Source: Clusia tigrina
Taxonomy: Eukaryota; Arthropoda; Insecta; Diptera; Clusiidae
Assembly (NCBI GenBank): GCA_920105625.2
Contig: OV050030.1
Coordinates: 101,711,698-101,775,697, forward strand
Direction of reading: 5' to 3'
Length of the DNA stretch: 64,000 nucleotides
Position 1 is the first letter of the stretch. The number at the start of each line of letters is the position of its first letter. The notes under the pieces were generated by a model. The model had not been told where the DNA came from, made no database searches, and was given only the letters and a program-made list of their open reading frames with translations. Below are positions 1 through 9,285 of the stretch, one piece after another. The translations under genes were made by a program, and so were the position numbers.

Positions 1-35
1 CGTTAGATAATTGCTGAGAGCTATTTTCTTAATTT

Positions 36-1110
36 TTTTTAGTTTTTTTTTTATTTAACCATTTATTTGTTTATTGTATATTACTCCATTGGAAACTAAC
101 AATAAGATATCAAATCTTAAAACTAATGTATTAAATGTGTTCTTTGCCTATTGCTTGGAGCTATTTGGGTTATAATAGTATATTCATATATATTAATTAA
201 TTATAATTTTAAAAAGAAGAGGGAAACAAAATTAAAATAAGATACATATTACAGATTAGTTTCGACATGGTTTATTTATACGTTCCAGAATTCAGCTGGA
301 CTAGACTTCTTGCAAGAATGTTCGGATGATTTTGCAGGCGATGCAGGTATTTCTGCCTTAAATCTATGATTTATTCTTCTATAGTGGATATACTAGTAGG
401 ATATCATTGTCAATATTTTTATTTTTGACAAACTATGGTGCGTCCGAAATTGTTCTTATGATTTTCGACTGTGCACTTTGGATAAGTTCTAGGTTTCAGA
501 TTCTCGCACTACCCCAAAGTTGCACCCCATATGTCCATATGGGTTTTATTATAGCTTTGTATAGTAGGATTTTGTATTCCAAGCGCATCTTTGATTTTTT
601 GTTGATTAACCAATTCAACGAGTTAGCGTTTAGTTCCATTTGAGTTCTTTTCGCTTCAAATGTGCTTCCTCCAAGTTAATCTATGGTCAAGATGGCTTCT
701 GAAATACTTCACTTCTGTTGCTTGCGGTATTTTTTGTCATTTAGTGTCACAGTTGGACAGGTGCTGGTTCTGAGCGAGAACGTTATGTGTGTACATTACG
801 CTTCGTTAACTTTAATACGCCAGTTTGCCAGCAAAATTTCTACATCTTTAAGCTGTTCGTTTACGTCACGAGAGGCGATATGGGGATTTCGATGGGTACT
901 TAAAATATCTGTGTCGTCAGCAAATGTGAAAGTAACTGGGATTTTATTTATTGGTAGGTCACGTAGGACGTACATATTAAGTAGAGAATCAGACTAAGCA
1001 CACTCACTTGTGGTACTCCAGCCAAAATCTGAAATTCGGGCGTTACATATTTCTTGTCTTTCACTTTGTACGTCCGATTCGCTAAGTAAGATTCCAGTAC
1101 TCTGTGTGTT
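36..1110 (-). mobile_element. Jockey-clade non-LTR retrotransposon, 3' fragment
   Basis: A 5'-truncated non-LTR element lies on the minus strand. Its right edge abuts the gypsy-A fragment at about 1109-1111. Its left edge carries T-runs at 36-53, which read as A-runs in the sense direction and probably mark the 3' tail. Reverse transcriptase blocks are recognisable from about 1103 down to 405; below that is an AT-rich stretch with no frame I can follow, probably the end of the coding region and the 3' UTR. Bases 1-35 show nothing I can assign. The clade call rests on the YxDD-equivalent FADD and on the downstream thumb motifs typical of Jockey. Confidence 0.8.
405..1103 (-). pseudogene. Jockey-like reverse transcriptase remnant
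   Basis: Reading the minus strand, blocks appear in the family order: a loop ending ILAGVPQ..SVL (about 1060-1020), the catalytic FADD at 913-924, a WRIKVNE block, a CPTVTLND block, then KYF.SHLD.RLTWRKHI and finally KPIWTYGVQLWGSA near 440-520. At least two frame changes (near 985 and near 500-560) and in-frame stops, one replacing a lysine just after the WRIKVNE block, break the frame. The endonuclease and the N-terminal half of the RT are missing. The order and spacing fit Jockey elements closely. It cannot make a working enzyme. Confidence 0.8.
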
Positions 1111-2263
1111 CCCCAAGTGATAACGCAAGTTCGTGCTTTTGTAGGCCTCGTGAATTATTATTCGAAAATCATCCCTAATTTCGCACACGAAATGGTCCCC
1201 TTATACCCATTGTTGAAGAAAAATGTAGAATTTAAATGGGACAAATCGTGCCAACTGGCGTACTAGTGGAGTAATAGTTCTTACTTATTTTGATCGCCTA
1301 TTGCATTTGTTTCCCGTGCACTCTCAGTAGCTGAACGAAATTACAGTACAGTCCAAAGAGAGGCGTTAGCTATAGTGTTTAGCGTAACTAAGCTACGGCA
1401 TTACTTGTTAGCAAACCACCAGCCACTTTTAACTATTTTTGGGTAAAATAAAGGTGTTCCTATAATAGCACCGGCGCGAATTCAACGCTGGGCGCTTACC
1501 CTATCAGGTTTCGACTATACGATTCGTTACGTGAAGGGATCGGAAAATTTTGCAGATCACCTTTCACGTCTACCACAAACATTTTCATCACGAAGCAATT
1601 TGGAAGATAATTATATAAATTTCATTAGCAACAATAATCAGCTGTGTTTAAATTTTGAAACAGTTGGCAAGGAAATATCTACAGATCCATGTTTCTCTAA
1701 ATTAAAAGAAGCAATTCAGCAAGGTGCGCCTACTTAAGATGGATGATTTTAAAGCATTTAAAGGCAAGGAAGATGAATTGTTGTTAGATTATGTATATAT
1801 TTTATGGGGGTATAGAAGCGTTATACCACCAAAGTTGCGAAGAAAGGTGATGGAAGAGTTACATCGGTGTCACATCTCGGAATTGTGACAACAAAAGCCT
1901 TAGCTCGTTACATAGATAGTGACATAGAGACGCTTATTTTAAATTGCGTTCCTTGTAAAAGAATGCAAGCGAGCCCAAAAAAGAGCGCCATAATTCCTTG
2001 GTGCTCGGCGGAGTCAGCCTGGTCAAGAATACATGTGGATTTTGCGGGTCCCATAAAATACGTTTATTTCTTGGTGATAGTCGATTTATTTTCAAAATGG
2101 GTCGAGGTGTTCAAAGTTAAAAATATTACTACCACATTTACAATATCGAAACTCAGAGAGATATTTTGTAGATTTGGCTATATAGGCACATTAGTTAGTG
2201 ATTACGGTTCCCAATTTACGGCAAAAGAATTTAGAAACTACATGCAAACTAATAAAGTAAGAC
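1111..2263 (+). mobile_element. Gypsy-A copy A1, internal fragment
   Basis: A partial copy of the family that fills most of the window. It starts inside the RT connection region directly at the Jockey junction and stops in the integrase at the shared sequence before position 2264, where element H begins. No LTR is present. A deletion near 1298 joins the RT connection to the RNase H region. It retains a base lost in A2, A3, A5 and A6 (before the integrase DDE core), so it belongs to a different sub-lineage of the array. Confidence 0.88.
1111..2263 (+). pseudogene. Gypsy-A pol remnant (RT connection, RNase H, integrase core)
   Basis: Frames show a connection motif (FVGLVNYYSK-like, 1150-1190), RNase H pieces (SALSVAERNYSTVQ-like, 1315-1400; GSENFADHLSRLPQ, 1531-1575), the integrase zinc part CVPCKRMQ (about 1950), the first catalytic Asp in HVDFAGP (about 2032) and the second in LVSDYGSQF (about 2190). 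That second motif has Y where the other copies have N. The catalytic Glu is lost because H interrupts the frame. Several frameshifts and stops (near 1262, 1450 and 1738) separate the blocks. Confidence 0.85.
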
Positions 2264-2631
2264 TGTCAGAGCCGAAGGTAGCTCAATGGGATTAACACGT
2301 ACTACTAATTGACTAATTGAGTTTCTGATGGAAGCCTGATCTATCACCTCCACGTGGTGACGGCTAGAAACAGAGGTGCGTTGGGGGACTGGTGACGTGC
2401 TATATCTAATGGCACACATCAGTCTCTTAATGCATAACTGGCTAAGATACACAGACTCCTAATCCAAGGTGGAACAGCATATGCCGAGGGATGCGTGGCT
2501 AATGGGGTGATTAGTCTTGAATATGCGAACTCCGGATACCTGGTGACCTCCGGTTTTAATTAAATGCCTTCCCATGGTACAAGGGCTATGCCATGGGTGA
2601 CCTATATTCCCTAATACTCGTGGGATTTCAT
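2264..2631 (+). other. Leader (5' UTR) of element H
   Basis: Non-coding sequence before ORF1 with many stops in all frames. It contains an imperfect hairpin around 2385-2425 (GACTG...CAGTC outer arm, GTGC...GGCAC inner arm) and a CACCTCCACGTGG motif near 2357 that resembles the P3/L3 part of an HDV-like ribozyme. The matching outer stems are not convincing here. The true 5' end of the element is uncertain because no target duplication survives. Confidence 0.5.
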
Positions 2632-4085
2632 ATGGATCTAACCAAAAAAAAAAGAATTAAAAATAAACGATGAATCTGCTGATGGGCAATCATCGTCGGT
2701 CATTGCGACCGAGCCAGCTGTAGGGCTGGAGAACCTAACTTCGGTTGCGTGCAGAGTTGTTGAACATGCACCTAACCAAATTACAACAACATCTACGTTG
2801 GTAGGTGTTGTTGACCAACTATGCCCCAAATCAACATCTACGGTGTTGATTGCAGGTGCAAAGAATGAAACCTTTCGCGTTTCGATGCCACCACCACAGA
2901 ATCCTGAATCGGGTCATGAGTCAATGGACTCTTCTGAGACTGATACACTGTGTGGTGACAACAACAGTGTGACCTCAGAGAAATCTGGGTGCAAGGTTAT
3001 TGGTTCAGACCTAAGCAATCTGAACTTAAAAGGGGACTTCATAAAAAAGACGTCGGCAGAGAAGAGGACCTTCAAGCAAGCGATGACACTCTAGAGAAAA
3101 GGCTCTAGAAATTGCTAAAAGGAGATCCACGGCGAAAAGGGCTCGCTCAGTAGAGTCACCAACAGAAACGCCATCTGTCAAAAAGACCAAAACGTCACCT
3201 TATGTAGGTACGCCAACGTTCAGTCAGGTGGCCAGTATTATTCGGCTGGGAATTGTTCCGACCGATTTAATAAGGGCACCATTCTCAAAAGAACAGTTGG
3301 TTCTTATCCAGGAGACCGTTATTGACGTGATGATAGAGGTCAGCGACAATAACGAAAAGCCAGTATTTGAGGGCCTAGCACACAGAAACGGATGGTTACT
3401 GTTCCTATGCTCAAAAGAGAATACGGCAACTTGGATGAGAAAGCACATCGGCCTGATAAAAGGGAAATGTTGTTTGGAGATGACACTCGTTGAGGAAGCA
3501 AATTTTCCAAAAACATATGTGGTCAGAGGCTACTTCCCACAAAGCACCGAGCTCACCAACGAAAAAGTTCTTGCGACCATTGGGGCGCAGAATGAAATGG
3601 CAGCCAAGAATTGGAAAGTGATCCAGAGGTCAACCGAAGGTGCGTCACTTCACCTGGTTATCGCGGTGGACGATGAATCACTGCCTAAACTGTCACAGTG
3701 CAAGGGGAAGATAGCCTATCGCTATGGACACGTGCGTCTCATTTTAAAGAGCAACAGAGGCGCAGAGAAAGCCAGCGATAGCTCAAAAGAACAAACAACG
3801 CCGACACTTGGGAGCAGTGCTGAAGGGCATGCTGGGGACACAAGGTCCAACGAAGTGGAGGCCGACAAACCATCGACTAGCAAAGCCGCGCTAGAACGAC
3901 AAAAACAAATCGCACGCGCAACAACAACAACAAGAAAACGCGATCCCGCAGTATGGCATGCGCCGAAAGCTCCTCAGCACCAAAAACCAAAAGCCAAGAA
4001 TAATGGGGGTCATAGGGACCACAAAAATAAGGGTCCTAGGGGCGCGAGGCTCCAGAAACTCGCTGCGGAAAGCCGCCGCGAATGA
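2632..4085 (+). pseudogene. ORF1 of element H (LOA-like nucleic-acid-binding protein)
   Basis: The likely start is the ATG at 2632, followed by a run of ten A (about 2644-2653) that throws the frame. The coding text resumes from about 2665, runs to about 3094, shifts frame near 3080, and is then open from 3228 to the TGA at 4083-4085. The N-terminal part is polar and low-complexity. The middle (3228-3760) is a folded-looking region rich in hydrophobics and the C-terminus is very basic with RG/K/H runs, as expected for an RNA-binding ORF1. No CCHC knuckle is visible. The stop overlaps the ORF2 start as ATGA at 4082-4085, which fits termination-reinitiation. Confidence 0.7.
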
Positions 4086-7000
4086 GCACTCTTAAAGTGC
4101 TACAGGCGAACTTGCACCATGCTAAAGGAGCATCGGCCACCCTGTGCAAGAGATTCGCCGCCGAAGACCTATCCATGGCCTTAATACAAGAGCCATGGAC
4201 AATTGGGGGCCAAATCCAAGGTCTTTCAAACAAGGGATGCAAGTTGGTTTATTATCACTGTTCGCGGCCCAGAGCGGCGATTATGATTGATTATAATACT
4301 AACTATTTTCTCATTTCAGAATTCGCTAGTCAAGATCTAGTAGCCATCCTTGTTGAAGTCTCAATAGAGAAGGGAACGCAGGAAATTGTTTGTGCGTCCG
4401 CCTACTTTCCAGGTGACTCCAGCATTATACCTCCCGTGAAGGTGCAGGGGCTTATTGGGCACTGCCAAGGTAACAATCTGCAGTACGTGATTGGCTGCGA
4501 TGCAAACGCGCATCATCATGTCTGGGGAAGCTCGGACATCAACAACAGGGATGAGTCTCTCTTAAGTTTTCTCTTAAGCAAAAACACACACATTTGTAAT
4601 AAGGGTGCAAGACCAACCTTTATTAACGCGGTTAGAGAAGAGGTACTAGACCTAACTCTAACCAGTCCTTAAATCGCCAATTTTGTCAGAAATTGGCATG
4701 TATCTGACGAGCCCTCTCTGTCAGATCACTTGCATATAAGATTCGACCTACCAGGTGAATCTGAATTAAAAAATTAAGTCTTCAATCCAAAGAAAACAAA
4801 TTGTAGACTATATAGAGAATTATTAGAATCAAGATCCGACTGGCTGCCTACGTTGTATAAGTTCTGTTGGTGAACTCTACGTTGTATAAGTTCTGTTGGT
4901 GAACTACGTATAAGTTCTGTTGGTGAACTCGAGGAGGCGGTGTATCGACTAAACGATATAATAATCTCAGCATATCATGAAAGCACTGTGGTCAAAACTC
5001 ACAATGTGACTCGCAAGGTCCCATGGTGGAATGACAAGCTTGCAGATATGCATAAAAAGATAAGAAAACTGTTCAATCGTTGTAAACGCACAAAGGTGTG
5101 GGACGACTATAGGGTCGCTCTGACAAATTACAACAAAGAACTAAGACGATCCAAGCGTCAGTCTTGGAGGAAATTATGCGAAAGCATAGTCGAAACGCCA
5201 GAGAGCGCTAGACTCCATAAAGCTTTACGCAAAGAACACTCAAACGGTGTTGCAACTTTAAGAAAACCAGATGGGTCTTATACAATGAACAGGAGGGACA
5301 CTTTAGAATACCTGCTTCAAGTGCACTTCCCGGGGTCAACTAGAGTGTCAATGACACTGGATCAGCCGTCATGCGACCAATGGTATTAGACAAAAGATCC
5401 TGGAGTTTGTCTGGAGTAATATTTACCCCAGACAAAGTTAAATGGCCTGTTGGGTCCTTTAAACCATTCAAGACACCAGGTGAGGATAACATTTTTCCAG
5501 CCCTCTTGATAAGAGGACTGGATATAATGCTTGAATCACTTGTTGATATTTTTAGGAACAGTTTCAGCAGGGAGTACATACCATCTATATGGCGTAAAGT
5601 CAATGTGGTATTTATTCCAAAATTGGGCAAGAGGTCCAGCGAACTGCCTAAATCTTACAGACCTATCAGTCTCACGTCGTTTCTTCTAAAAACTATGGAA
5701 AGATTGGTGGATCTACATATTAGAGAAACGCTAGACAGAACAACACCTCTGCACCAAACTCAGTTTGCATATAATAGGGGAAAATCCACGGAGGGAGCGC
5801 TTCATTACCTTGTAACAAAGATAGAGAAAGCTCAATATTCCAAGGAAATTGCTTTATGTGCATTCTTAGATGTCGAGGGCGCCTTTGATAATACCGGTTA
5901 CGACTCTATAGGGGGGGCTATGCTCTGCAAAAATATCGATAAACTGACTGTTGGGTGGGTTAAAACGATGTTAAAAAGCAGAGAAATTAGCTCATCTCTT
6001 GGAGACGAGGCCGTATCAGTCAAGGCAATGAAAGGCTGTCCCCAAGGCGGTGTGTTGTCACCCCTTCTATGGTATTTAGTTATTGACGATCTCTTAGTCA
6101 AACTACAAGGGTTAGGCTTTGAGGCAATTGGATATGCTGACGATCTTGCTGTCATTATTAGTGGTAAATTTGAAAGAACAGTATCCGACATTATGAATCA
6201 GGCTCTAGCCTTCATCTCAGAATGGTGTCGCGCAGAGGGGTTATGCATGAATCCTAGCAAAACCATTCTCGTTCCTTTTACAAACAGATTAAATTGAACC
6301 TTGGTACAATAGCTGTTGAGGGAATCAATATAGAATATTCCGATGAGGTCAAATATCTAGGTGTAGTTCTGGATAAGCGGCTGAATTGGAACTCTCACCT
6401 ACACTCGGTGATAAACAAAGCCACAAGAGGAATGTGGGCATGTCGAAGTCTCTTTGGTAGAACATGGGGTCTTGACTCAAAAATGATACACTGGATGTAT
6501 GTAATGATGGTTAGACCAATCATTACCTATGCATCCCTTGTGTGGTGGCCCAAGACAACAAAAGAATCTGGTAAGAAAATACTTACAAGATTTCAAAGGC
6601 AGGCTTGCGTGGCAATCACCGGTGCCATGCGAAACTGCCCAACCACTGCTATTGAGGCCATAATAGGACTATCCCCACTTCTCGCATTCGTGAATAAATG
6701 TGCTGCTAGAAGCGCATTAAAGATGAAGATCATGTCTAAACAAGAACCTCATGACTATGGTCATTTCAATATTTTAAATAACAGAACAGATCAAAACATA
6801 ATCTGCTCAATAACAGACTATATGATTCCAAAACGACAGTTTGATCGTAATTTTGAGATTATTATTTCAGACCGTGATGAATGGGACATAGGAGGACCTT
6901 GGGTCGACCCTAGAAGTCTAGAATGGTTCACAGACGGTTCAAAAACAAAAACCGGAGTCGGTGCAGGGGTCTATGGACCAAATACCAAAATCTCAGAACC

Positions 7001-7175
7001 AATGGGCAGGTGGCCTAGCGTCTTCCAGGCTGAAATTCAAGCAATCTCAATCTGTGCGAGGACAAATCTGAAAACGGGTATCAAGGGCGCACACATAGCT
7101 ATTTTTCAGATAGTCAAGCTGCATTACAGGCATTAGCTTCATATTCTTTAGAATCGAAACTGGTGGAAGAATGAA
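4082..7175 (+). pseudogene. ORF2 of element H (APE endonuclease, RT, RNase H)
   Basis: Domains in order: an APE endonuclease at 4082-4740, with N-terminal LKVLQANLHHAK, the metal-site glutamate in QEPW, GCDANAHH and the terminal SDHLHI; a linker with a tandem repeat at 4849-4930; RT at about 5371-6297, with SYRPISLTSF, FLDVEGAFD, GCPQGGVLSPLLW and the catalytic YADD near 6133; the thumb at 6294-6560; and RNase H from about 6925, with FTDGS, an AEI glutamate motif and DSQAAL. Breaks: a stop at 4670-4672, frame changes near 5390 and 6295, and one near 7104 inside RNase H. The 3' quarter of RNase H is lost. All four RT and endonuclease motifs are conserved, so the copy decayed after a functional past. 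Confidence 0.85.
4849..4930 (+). repeat. 29-bp tandem repeat inside ORF2 of H
   Basis: The unit TACGTTGTATAAGTTCTG... (29 bases) occurs at 4849-4877 and 4878-4905, with a third, shortened copy at 4906-4930. It lies between the endonuclease and RT domains, where no conserved domain is expected. It looks like a local slippage duplication. Confidence 0.9.
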
Positions 7176-7196
7176 TTTAAATAAAATATTTAAATA

Positions 7197-7812
7197 AAGT
7201 GCTGTGCAATTTAATGGAGCGCCATTATTCGAAACCAATTATCATTTTTCGGGAGAGGCGCATATTTTTCGAAGCGACACGAGGGACGGGCGAAGAAGTC
7301 TCCATGTGGTTCGCCCGGCTAAAAAAATTTGCCAAAACTGCAAGTTTGGTTCCAGTTGGATGCTGTCGTGCTAAATAAATTTGTAACAGGCCTGGATGGA
7401 AGCGTTTTTGAACGGTTATGCGAAGAAGGCGAAGAGCCGAAATTGGATCGTGCACTTAAATTAGACATAATGCCAGAGGCCAAAACACATTCACAATTAC
7501 TATAACGTATCGAAGAAAGTGAGGTTATTGTTGCATTTTGTGTCAGAGTGCAACTCACATGGTTTTCAAGGGAGGGGCAATCGAAATCACCCCACGTACG
7601 GCAGCAGTAGAAACAGCAATAGCAACAACAACAATCGAAACAGCTATAATAACAACAACAATAGCAGCAAAATGAAGGCAAAGTGCACGCATTGCGGCTG
7701 GAGAAATCATGCAAGTGAGAATTGCAGGTTTAGGGAAGCAGCTGCAATAAGTGTGGTAAAGTCGGACATTTGGCAAGTATTTGCAATAAAAGCAAATAAA
7801 TTTTGTAAATAA
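7197..7812 (+). pseudogene. Gypsy-A gag remnant (A2)
   Basis: The frame reads LMERHYSKPIIIF..., VSMWFARLKKFA, then, after a frame change near 7345, FVTGLDGSVFERL and LDRALKLDIM. An Asn-rich linker encoded by AAC/AAT runs follows (about 7600-7670), then a zinc knuckle CTHCGWRNHASENC (CX2CX4HX4C, 7684-7725). The second knuckle, CNKCGKVGHLASIC-like, follows only in a different frame: two bases are effectively missing at the junction. The same defect is present in every A copy where this region survives. The N-terminal third is absent. Confidence 0.8.
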
Positions 7813-7994
7813 TAACAAAGTGTAACCGGCAGCACTTCTTCTCACCCATTTATGATCGAGACATTACTCAATGGAGTATATTTGAAGTTCGTACTGGACC
7901 TAGCTGCAGCGTGTTCGTTCTTATCAAAACATATGTTTGATCAATATTTTTAAATTGAAAAACTGTTGACATGCAAGGACATGTTAGTGGCTTA

Positions 7995-8193
7995 CGAGGT
8001 TTGTTCAAAAAGTATCCCGAATTCTTAATTTTCGCGGGCTACGGATGTTCGATTTTCGATCTTTTTGTGGCGTTATGTTGGTACCCATGACCCTCACTTG
8101 TGTTAACAATCTCGGCCATTTTGAATGTTCAGTCATTTTTTGACAACTATTGTGCGTGGACGTGTTTTAGCTTGTCTTCCATTTTTGTCTATC
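7995..8193. repeat. Left long terminal inverted repeat of M2
   Basis: About 199 bp that match, with scattered differences, the reverse complement of 9095-9285. Typical mariner TIRs are about 30 bp. Here the TIR covers the transposase stop codon region and reaches the last coding residues. Confidence 0.85.
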
Positions 8194-9163
8194 TCCTCAA
8201 TCGTGGCGTAGCCTCGTCCTTTCATGGGCCTTTTCAGCTTCGGGAGCAAGAAAAAGTCACAGTGGGGCCAGGTCTGGGGAATACGGTGGCTGCGGCATTA
8301 TTACAGTGCTGTTTTTGGCCAAAAATTCGTGAACAAGTAATGATGTGTGAGCAGGGGCATTATCATGATGCAAAAGCCAATTTTTGTTCTCCCACAAATC
8401 CGGGCGTTTCTGGCGGATTGCTTCTCGAAAATTGCGCATTACTTGAAGATAATATTCCTTATTGACCATTCTACCCTGCGGCAAGAATTCATAATGCACC
8501 ACGCCCCTGCAATCAAAGAAAAATGTCAGCAAAACCTTCACATTCGACCGAACTTGGCGTGCTTTTTCGGTCTTGACTCATGCGGCAGCTTCCATTGGGA
8601 TGATTGAGCTTTGGTTTCTACTTCATAACCATAGACCCATGATTCGTCACCAGTTATGACTCTCTGCTGCAAATTTCGGTCGTCACGAACAGATTCCAAC
8701 AGCTCCAGAGCAATGTTAATGCGATGCTGTTTTTGGTCGAAATTGAGTATTTTTGGTACGAATTTTGCGGCGACCCGCCTCATGCTCAAACTTTTGGTGA
8801 TAATCGAATGACACGAGCCAATCGATATATTTAGGTCCTCAGCAACTTCTCTTACAGTGATTCGACGATTGGCCAATACTAGTTTCGTCTGTTGTTGACG
8901 TGCTCGGGCGTCCGGAACGCTCTTCGTCGCTCACATCTTCTCAGCCCTCTGAAAACATTTTGTACCACCGATAAACGTTGCTTTTGTCCAAAGTAGCTTC
9001 CCCGTATGCCACAGTCAACATTCGGAATACTTCCGCACACTTTATGTTCTTTTTCACACAAAATTTGAAACAAATTCTGTGATCCATTTTTCGGGATAGA
9101 CAAAAATCGAAGACAAGCTAAAATACGTACACGCACAATAGCTGTCAAAAAGTGACTGAACAT
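8133..9163 (-). pseudogene. Mariner transposase (M2), frameshifted
   Basis: D34D-type mariner transposase. On the minus strand: an N-terminal helix-turn-helix region with SNVYRWYKMFSEG and a GRPSTSTTDE linker; then, in another frame, RRITVREVAEDLNIS; the first catalytic Asp in ITGDESWVYGY (about 8640-8670); the second in LLHHDNAPAHTS (about 8365); and the third in YSPDLAP (about 8265). A frame change near 8878 splits the DNA-binding and catalytic parts, and another near 8540 and one near 8257 break the C-terminal half. All three catalytic acidic positions are still encoded. Confidence 0.88.
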
Positions 9164-9285
9164 TCAAAATGGCCGAGATTGTCAACATAAGTGAGGGTCA
9201 TGAGTACCAACATAACGCCACAAAAAATCGAACATCCGTAGCCCGCGAAAACTCAAAATTCGCGATATGTTTCGAACAAACCTCG
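9095..9285. repeat. Right long terminal inverted repeat of M2
   Basis: About 191 bp that pair with 7995-8193. The transposase start codon lies inside this repeat (near 9163), so the TIR here contains both promoter-type sequence and the first codons. Confidence 0.85.

Larger units (their letters stand above)
2264..7175 (+). mobile_element. LOA/I-like non-LTR retrotransposon H
   Basis: A nearly full-length non-LTR element with a leader, ORF1 and ORF2 (endonuclease, RT, RNase H). It sits between the A1 integrase and a gypsy-A leader fragment at about 7176. The 3' end is cut inside RNase H just after the DSQAAL region, so no tail or target duplication can be read. The flanking A sequences are not contiguous with each other: the end of A1, an LTR and most of the A2 leader are missing. 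Insertion was therefore followed by a deletion. An RNase H domain after the RT supports the LOA/I group rather than R1 or Jockey. Confidence 0.8.
7995..9285 (-). mobile_element. Mariner element M2 in A2
   Basis: A 1,291-bp element flanked by TA target duplications (7993-7994 and 9286-9287). The ends are inverted: CGAGGTTTGTTC at the left and its complement at the right, continuing as near-identical inverted repeats for about 190 bp. The transposase runs on the minus strand. It sits in gypsy-A pol at exactly the position that is empty in A3 (13540-13541). Confidence 0.95.

Noticed and set aside
2340..2425. A second HDV-like ribozyme in the leader of H (CACCTCCACGTGG)
   Set aside because: The P3/L3-like part is present, but the outer stems pair poorly and the motif lies about 85 bases inside the element instead of at its end.
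4849..4930. CRISPR-like array
   Set aside because: Only three adjacent copies without spacers, inside an ORF of a retrotransposon in a eukaryotic sequence. Simple tandem duplication.
7555..7845. Minus-strand ORF opposite the gag zinc knuckle, seen in most A copies
   Set aside because: Shadow of the AAC/CAA-rich gag linker; Val/Ile runs are the reverse complement of Asn/Gln codons.
8100..8465. Plus-strand ORF of 121 codons, repeated at 45376, 50863, 56353 and 61885
   Set aside because: It is the antisense of the mariner transposase C-terminus. Its conservation follows from the duplication of the element, and the translated protein has no recognisable motif.
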